Below, in pieces: positions 23,901 to 32,900 of a stretch of 64,000 nucleotides of DNA. How positions within the stretch are numbered: position 1 is the first letter of the stretch; each line of letters starts with the position of its first letter. This DNA is from Nocardia macrotermitis. Its GTDB lineage: Bacteria > Actinomycetota > Actinomycetes > Mycobacteriales > Mycobacteriaceae. Under the pieces are notes generated by a model. That model had not been told where the DNA came from. It worked only from the letters and a program-made list of their open reading frames with translations, and ran no database searches. The position numbers were made by a program, and so were the translations under genes. Where the stretch lies: assembly GCF_009604405.1 (NCBI RefSeq), contig NZ_WEGK01000002.1:248001-312000 (forward strand), in the 5' to 3' direction.

Positions 23901-26900
23901 CCCCGCCGTGGAAATCGACGATCTCCACCTCGAAGAATCCGAGCGGTTTACCGGACGAGGTGTACATCGTCGGCGATTGCACCGAGCCGCCGTGCATCAT
24001 CGGGACATTGCCGCGCAAATTGTCGCCGAAGAAGGTGCGCAACTGGATCGCCGACGCCTTCGAGATCTGCTTGATCTGGTCGGGGAATCCCTTCATCACA
24101 TCGGCGAACAGTTCGTCGTGGGCCGGGAAATCGAGCGGGCCGTAGAACGGCATCTGATCGACGGAGATGTACGGGTTCGCGTTCTTGCCGGAATCCGAAT
24201 AATCGGGGGCGCGATGGAACGGAATCGGAGTGTGCTTGTCGTCCTTTCCCGCCTCCGGAATCTTGATCGTGTTGTCGTGCAGGTGGTTCGGGAACCAGGC
24301 GGTCAGGAGGTCGGGGGCGGCTTCGTGATCGATCTTCACCCAGTCGTCTTCGTGATCACGGATATCGGGAGACAGCACGCCCGCGAGACCCTCGGGGTTG
24401 TACCGCATCTCCCATTGCATGTCGAAATCGTGCGGCACCGCGTCGGAGTCGGTGCTGCGCTTCTTGATGACCGACTGCACCGATCCGATCACGGCCATCG
24501 CCGAGGACAGCTGATTGTGCATGAAATTGAACTGCGGGGTCACACCCCAGTTGATCAGTTTGCCCTTGTTCTTCACATCGGACAGGTGGGTGTACGGGAA
24601 ACTGAACGATCGCAGGCTGTGTTCGCTCGCGGAACTACCGATATCGACGTTTCCGTAGGTCCAGCTCTGGATACTCACCGCCGGACCGTCGTTCGGCCGC
24701 GAGATCTCGCGCGGCACCAATCGCAGGCGCAGGAACACCGGGAACGGGTTGCCGTTGTGTTCCGCGGCCAGCGGCATACCCGACTTGCTGAACAGGCGGT
24801 ACGCCTCCGCCGTGGTCAGGCGTGAGGTCAGTTTCTGTTTGACGGCCGCGTGGAACGGGTCCTTCGGGGTCTGGGGGCCCTTGAGCGCCTTGGTCAGTGC
24901 GGTCTTGCGCTTGGCGTCGGGGCCGGTGTACTTCGGCTTCGCGGTCTCCGTCAGCTCCGCGCCCTTGCTGTCCGCCGGAGTCACCGTTTTCTTACTGATG
25001 TCGGCATCGGCCGCTTTGGTGACTTCGGCGTCCGCGGGTTTCGTACTTTCCGCAGGTTCGGTGGCTTCGGTGTCCGCCGGTTTCGTGCTGCTCGTGGTGG
25101 CGACCGGTTTCTTGGCGGCCTCGGTCTCCACATGATGGATGACCTGTTGGCGCAGCCACTTGATGGTGTTCTCCGGAATCGGCGCGATCTTGATGAGATC
25201 TTCGGCGCCTTTGAAACGCCTGCCGTAATTCCAGACCGTCCTACTCAGATTCGAGCCGGCCGGGGGGTCGGTCGGTTCCGAGTCGTCCGTGGACCGCGCA
25301 CCGATCATGGTCGTCGCCGCCAGCTGATCCGCCAGCGCGGGATCCATGGCCTTCGGGATGCCGTCGGCGGAGTAGAGCACCGCGTGCGTACCCGCCAGCT
25401 CCCGCGGGACCTGCGGCGGGAAGGACCGGTGCGACGGATCGGACGAATCGTGCACCGAGACGGTGCCGTTCTCGTCGACGCGCATCAGATACGCGTGTGC
25501 GCCAACGCCATTCGCGTCGGTGAAGTCCCGGTAGTCGTCGACCACCAGCGCCACCGCGCCCGGACCGATCGCGGTCAGCTGCGCGGCGATGTGATCGTGG
25601 TTGTCGAACCGGGTCAGCGGCGCACCGGCGTTGTGCGCCAACACATCCGCGGGCATACCGGTGACACCGGCCAGGGAGGTGGGGATCTCAGGGCGGGGAC
25701 GTCCGGTGAACGCGGACAGCAGCGACAGCGACAGCACCGCGCAGTTGACCGCGCCCCACACCCCGGCGGGATCGTCGGGGGCGGTGTAGACGGGCGGGGC
25801 CGGGTAGTCGGGCGGGCGTTGGTCCTGCGCGTCGAGGTAGGTCGGCAACTCGTCGACCGCGAGCCTGGCGGCGTGATCCATCGGGATCGGGGCGGTGGTG
25901 CGGTCGGTCGTGGGTTCGACCACCACGAACTCGTTGAAGCCGCGCTGTCGCATGCGCAGTTGCAGCTCGGAGACGTCGATCGAATCGGATCGGCCGGTGT
26001 CGGGATCGTAGACGCGGAAGCCGTGGCCGCCGCCGACGTGTTCGGCCGCCATCGCGCGCGAATCGATCGGGTTCACCATCCACAGCCGGGTACCGCGCGG
26101 CAGGCCCGCGAAGTCGGTGGATTCGCGCAGATCCAGCCGCGCGCCGCCGCCCAGACTCAGTTCCGCCCAGCGGATCCAGTTCTCCCGGCTGTTGTCCGCG
26201 CTGGGTGCGCGCAGGCTCGAGATCACGTTGATCGCGTCCTGGCGCTGGCTGGAAGTCAGTGTCGTGTAATCGAATTCGTTGGTGCGGGAGGTTCCGTGTC
26301 GCAGCCAGTGCATCGCCAGCCAGCCGCCGAACCGGCCCACGGTATCGCCCGCGACCGAGTCCACGCGGCCCTGCGGGTAGGCCCACAGCCTGCGGTTGTT
26401 CGCGTCGCCGGTCAGGTGCAGGTAGGGGTTGCGCATGGTCGCGGTCGGATGCCACGGCTCCTCGTGCACGGTGGTGCGGCGGCCGTCGACCAGCACGGTC
26501 GGTATGCGGCGGGAGAAGCCCTGGAACAGTCGGCTGAGCCCGAAACGCGACGAACCGCGGCGTTCGTAGGGGGCCATTCTCGCGGGGAAATCGCGCGTCG
26601 GCGGGGTGTGCGGCGCTTCGGTGTGTGGTTCGGCCTGCTCCTGCGTTTCCGGCGGCGGGAGCTTCTCGGGCGATCGGGTCGAACCGTCGAGCGCGGGGGC
26701 GTGCCGCGACGGCGTGGACGGGCCCGCCTGGTTCCGGTCGAACTGCTGGAACGGGTTGTTGTGTTGGGCCGCAAGCGAATTCGGCGTGTAATGGCTGGAC
26801 CACGCCGGACGGGTACCGGTCGTCCCGGGCAGGTCTTCCGGGCGGAAGGCAGGCGAGGGGGTGCTGGTGTCCTCGCCGAAGTCGTGGGAGGTCGTCTCGG

Positions 26901-29900
26901 ACCCGCCGCGCTCCGAGCCGGTCGAGCCGAAGGCGGGATCGCCGAGAACAGTCTCGATCGACGGGAGGTCGCGCTGCGGCTGATACACCGTGGGGCGCGC
27001 GCCGGGAGACCGGTCGATACTCGGTCGTTCGGGCGAGGTACCGGTCTGCTGTTCCGGGGTCGTCGATCGCTGAATGTCGTTGCTGCCGTCGGTATTCGGG
27101 GCCGGACGGTGCGACGTCGCGTCGTCGCCGGATCTGGGTGGCGGGGTGACGGGTTGCCGGGTGCCGGTGCCGTCCTCGAGCGGGGGGCCGCGCGCCGGAT
27201 CCGATTCGGCGCGACGGGAATTCAGCAACTGCTGTTCCACTGCGGCCTTCTGCAATGGTGTGGCGAGGTCGCGCAGGTCGTTCTCGGCCGTATTCAGCGA
27301 GGCTCTGGTCTCCTCCAGTTTGGCCTCGGTCTGCTCGTTGCCGTCGTTGCGATGCGCCTCGGTGGCGTCCTGATGCTGTTGTGCCGCTTCCTGATAGCGG
27401 GTGATGAAGGTCTTGACGCGGGCGTTCGGCGCGGCACTGCGATAGTCCTCGGGCGAGATGTAGTGCACGGCCTCACCGGGTGTGCCACCGGTCTCCCAAT
27501 CCCCGTTCGGGTCGCCGCTGCGCGCCGCGCGGGTCTTGGCCTGATGGTTGACACGTTCCGAATATGCCGGGCCGCCACTGATTTTCACCTTGAGGCCGCC
27601 GTTCGCGATGGCCTTCTCGGACGGGGTGATATCCACGCCGCGGCCCATCATCTTGTTGCCCAGGATGATTCGGCCCATCTCACCGCCGTCCTTGATGATC
27701 TGCTGGAGCGCCTCGTTCGCCCGGTCCTTACTGCCGTGCGAATCGACCCAGGCGACGTCGAGCGCGTCGAATTTCACGTCGAGTCCCCGCTCGGCGGCGG
27801 CGTGGTGGAGTGCGTCGGCGAGGCGGGCGACATCGGCGTTGTCCATGGCGATGGCCAGCTGCGGTGAACCCTTCTGCTCCCATGCCCCGGTCTTCGAATC
27901 CTGGACGAACGCGGTGTCCAGGATATCGTTCGCCATGGCCTCGAATTTCTTCGCACCGGAGGTGAAATGCTTGGCGTCGGGGGTGAGCAGCTGTGATTTG
28001 AAGAACCTGTCCACCTTGGAGATCGGGCCGGTGCCGTATTCCTGGTGCATGACGTCCTCGACGCCGCGCGGATTACCCTCGGTGGGCGTGAGCAGGGTGC
28101 CCGACATGCCGGTGATGTGGTCGAAATGGCCGCCGCTGAAGATCTGTTTTCCGGTGATGCTGAGCGAATGTTCCGAATCCGCCGTGATCGACAGGCCGTT
28201 CTTGGCCTCCAGATATTTGGCGAATCCGTTCCAGCGGCTCGAACTCTGTTTCTCCGGATCGTCCATGACCTGATCGTTGGTCTGCGAGGAGATGATCTTG
28301 ATCTTGCCGTCGTCGCTGACGTGGTAGTCCGAATTGCGCTCCGGGCCCCATTCCGCCTGTGCCGCATGGGCGTATTCCTCGGCGTCGGCATCGCTGATGC
28401 GGTCGCGGCCCAGCATGGCGGCCAGTTTGTCGCGGGCGGCGGGGGTCATCCTCGCATCGAAGACACCGCGTTTCTCCAGGTCCTTACCGAAGTCCTCCGG
28501 ACCCAGGACACCGCCTTCCTTGGCCTCCTGCAACGTCTTCCAGATCTCGTGCACATGGTTCGAGAACGCCTCGTCGGCCGGGCCGGACTTACCGGGCGAC
28601 AGCACATAGTGGGTCTGCTCGTCGATCAGCTGCGCATCGATCTCGTCGATGATCAGATCGCCGCCGGGGAACGGTTCGAAACGATCCGGCAGGCCCCGGG
28701 CCTCGGCGGCGGAATCCAATATCTTCTTGTATTCCTGCATCGAGGGCGCTTGTTCCAGATCCGCGCGCAAACTCGCCAATTCCTCGGTCGACATACCGCT
28801 GTCCTTCAGCTTGTCGACCACCGCCTGCGCCTCTTTGACCGCGCGGAATCCGTAATCCTGCGCGGTGCCCAGGACGATCAGTTTGCGGCCCTCCACCCGT
28901 TCCGGGAACGGCTGATCCGAATCCAGGTGATACACATCGATCCCCAGGCCGTGATCGCCCGCCACCAGACTTTCGAATTCGTGCTGCATATGGACCACCA
29001 GCGGATCGCTACTGGTCATCACATGCGCGATACCCTTTTCCAGCACCGTGCGGGTGGCCCGGGAGATCGCGGTCAATTCCTTGCCCTCGCCGGTATCCAT
29101 TTCGACCGGGCCGTGCCGCATCAGAATTTCCGAGGTGAGCTGCGTCCAGCGCAGCACCTTACCGCCCGGACCGCCGATCTCGCCGCCGGTGCCGCGTCGG
29201 AACAGTTCGATCTGGGCGGCGCGGGAATCCTTCTCCGAACCTTCGAGGATGCGCTGTTCGAGCTCCTGGTTGCTCAGTTTCGCCAGCGGGCCGGACTTGT
29301 CCTTGCCCGCCTGGATGTCGTAGTGCGCCAGCAGTGACTCGGCCGCGGCCTTCGCGGCGGAGACCCGCTGCCTGCGGATCAGCGGGAAGGCGTCCTCCTG
29401 GCTGATGTGGCCGTCCTGGAACGCTTTCCAGGTGTCGGTACCCGCCTTCTCGGCGTCGGACATGAGGGTGTCCACGGCCGTTTCGACGGTCTGCCGGTGA
29501 TCCTGTGCGGCCTGTTCGTAGACGGCGCGGGCCTCGGAGATGTGCGCGTCGTCGTGGGTGGATTCGGCCGTCTCGAGCGCGCGCCGGGCCTCCTCGACGC
29601 TCTCGGCGGAACGTTCGATGGTCTGTTTGACCTGCTGCTGATGCTGCTCGGCGCGTTCCTGCCCGGCGGTGAGGCGTTGCAGCACTTCGGGATCGCGCTT
29701 CGGCGAGCCGGACTCGGCCGGAGAGTCGTTGTGCGAGTGGAGATCCGCTGGTTCGGTCGGGCGCGAGGTGGAGTGTTCGGCCTTGCCGGGGACCCGGACC
29801 TCGGTGATCCGCGGATCCGACAGCACCGTGTCCAGGGTCGTCGATCTCGGGACCGCGCGTCCCTCGGAATCGGTCAGACCGCCGGAGCGGGACCAGATGT

Positions 29901-32900
29901 AGTGCGCGCCGGAGTCGTCGCCCAGAACCACGAGATCGTGTGCGCTGGACGAACTTTTACCGAATGCGGCCTTGGACAGCTGCTGTGGCTGGGTGCCGAG
30001 TTCGGTGACGTCGGCCCAGTTGCGGCCCGGCGGGCCGTCATGAGTGCTGGCGGCGGGGACGTCGTTCGGCGGGGTGGGTTCATCACGTGACGGAGTGTCG
30101 GTGTGATGTGGTTCGGTGACGGTCGACGCGCCGATGCGGACGTTGCCGGTGGACTCGACGCCGTCCGGGGTGCGTCCGGGCGCGCGGGTAGGGCTGCCGT
30201 CGGCGCTGTAGAGCACGGCGGTAACCCCGGCGACCTTGTCGCGATCGTGGAAGATCAGCGGGGTTTCGCGATTGGTGGCCGGATCCCACACCCAGTCGTT
30301 CTTGTTCCTGACGGTCATCACGACCGCGTGTGCGCCGATGCCGTGCTGATCGGCCGGGCCGCGATAGCTTTCGATGACCGCGGCCTTGGCGCCGGGCCCG
30401 AGCGCGCGCAGTGCCTCGCCGACCGCCTCGTGGTTCGGGAAGCTCTGCAGTGTTCCGGTGGAACGCATCTCGAATTCGAGCGCGTCCATACCGTGCAGGC
30501 CGACCGGCTCCTCTGGCGGGAAGATGCGGCGGTTCTCGGGGAACTCGGATGCCAAGCGCCGCAACACTTGTCGGCTGCAATCGTTGACGACGCGCTGGCC
30601 GGTGCGGTAGTCGGTGTGGGTGTGCTCGTGGGGGGCGCCGGGCAGTTCACCCGACCTGCTCGCACCGGCCCGCGGTGCGGTGAGGTTCTCGAGCGGATCG
30701 CGCCGGTTCGCGGTGATCTTCGGCAACGGGTCGCTACCGGATCTGCTTTCCTGCGAACGACTTTCGGGATCGTTGCGACGGAGCGGGCTGCTGCCGCCCT
30801 GTTCGTTGCCGTCCTTGCCGAGGGTGGACCGGAACGGGTTCGTGCCGCCGGATCTGGTCTCGTCGCCGGTTCGCGGCAGCGGGGTGGTCTGATTCTCGGC
30901 GGGGCGCAAAGAGGTGCTGCCGTTGCGGGTGTCGGTCGTGTTGAATCGCGGGTCCGATTCGTCGACGACGTCCTCGACGGTGGTCCGGAACGGGTTGCCG
31001 TCCTTGCCGTTCCGCGTTGTGTCGGTGCTGCGGAATCGGTTGCCGCCCTGCGAATCCGCCGGTTTCTCGGTCGAGCGCGAGATCCCCGACTCGTCCGGGG
31101 CGTCCTCGACGGTGGCGCGATATTTGTTCCGGTCCGGGGTGTTCGTGAGATTGCGGGACTCGGGGGTGGCGCGCAGCTGATCTGTGCCGTTGCCGGTGAG
31201 TTTCGATTCGGCGGCCATCCGGTAGGGGTTGTTGCTGCCCAGCGTGGGGCGGGCCTGCTCCTGGGTACCGGTGCGGAGCGGGGTGCTGGAGCCGTCCGCA
31301 ACCTTCGAGACGGAGGAGTAGGCGCGGGGCTGCTGCGCCGGGCGGCTGTCGAGACTGGACGATACCGGCTGTCGGACAGTGGAATTCGAGTTGTCGGAGA
31401 TATTCGTGGAACGGATCGGGGTGCTCTGCGGGGGCGTCGTCCGGTCGGTCTGCCGGAACGGGTTGGTCTGTTCGGATCCGTTGCGACTGCCGTTCACCGG
31501 GTTGGTTTCCGGGGTCCCGTTCACGCGTTGTTCGGTGGATCCGTGGATGGGGGACTGTTGCGCGGCGTTGTCGGAGGATCGGTTGTCGATCAGCGATTCG
31601 TTCCGGGTGGGTACCTCGTTGTGGGGTCCGCTGTCGGTGCGGCTGTTCGCGGCGAGGTTGGTGTTGTTGTCGCCGTTGAGGTTTCGGGCGTGCTGGTCGA
31701 GGTTCGCGGCGGGTTGGCCGGATTTGCCGTTGGCGGGCGAGAATTCGCTGCTGTTGCTGCCGTTACGGCCGTTGACGCTGCCGCGGTTGTCGACCTGCTG
31801 GGTCGAGTTGCCATTCGTCTTGTTCCCGTTGACATTACGGGTGCTGTCGTTCGTCGTGTTCCCGTTGACGTTGCCGCCGTTGCGGTTGTTGCCGTTCGAG
31901 AGTCCGCCGCGTGAGATCTCGCTGGCGGGCGAATTCGAGCTATTGCTCTGTGTCCGTTGCGAATTGCCGTTGACCGGTGGGGTCTGGGTCTGCGCGGCGG
32001 CCGGGTTGTCGGTCTTGACGTCGCCTCGCCCGGGTTTCGTGTCGGACAGGACGGTGCTGCCGTCGCCGGAGGAGGGAAGTTTCTCGGTTGTGCTGTAGGC
32101 CGGTGGTTTGTCCTCCGCGCTGTACGCGGGTAGCGGCTCGTACCCGCCCGCTGCGGTGAATTTGCCCTGGAAGTGCCCGAGCACGCCGTGCACGCCACCG
32201 ACGAGACCACCACCCACACCGCCGATCAGTGCGGCGGGATCGAATTCCCACTGCCCGGTGATCGCGCCATACGCGACGATGCCCGCGCCCGCGCCGACCA
32301 CACCGGCGGGGATACCGGATCCGACAGCGACCAAACCTGCTTTCCACCAGGTCATTTCGCCGTTCTTGGCGACCCATCCGCCCAGGTACTTGCCGCCGAG
32401 GTGACCGATCGGGGTGGCCACGCCACCGGAGATCGCGCCGACCGCGCCGGTGATGAACATCTGTTTGACGTTGAAGCCCTTGCTGTGGCCCTGCGCGAGT
32501 TCGATGCCCTGGGCGAGTGCGTCGGTGCCGAGACCGATCGCGCCCTGCTCGAGCACCTGAATCGCGGTGAGCTTCCACAGCGGTGTCGCGGCCAGACGCG
32601 CGGCTCGTGCGGCGAGGGCTCCGGCCAGACGCGAGGCGATCAGGCGCATGATCCCCGCGCCTTCGGCCTCGATCAGCGGCACCGCCCACGCGCCCCACAG
32701 TGTGGCCAGCGCGTACGCGATCTCCGCGGCCATCACCGCCAGGGTGATGATGATCTGCAACTTCGCGTACTCGGTTTGCTGTCCGCAGTCGAACACCGAG
32801 TCGGCGAGCTGCTCGAGGCCCTCGATGATCTTCTCGACCGAACTGTCCCCCGAAAAGAACTGGTCGAACTGGGATTTCATCTGATCCGCGCCACTACCGC

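Noticed and set aside
18205..24825. Plus-strand frame of 2,206 codons antisense to the megagene
   Set aside because: It lies opposite a frame with clear domains; its product is Gly/Arg/Val/Leu-rich with no motif, a typical shadow in GC-rich DNA.
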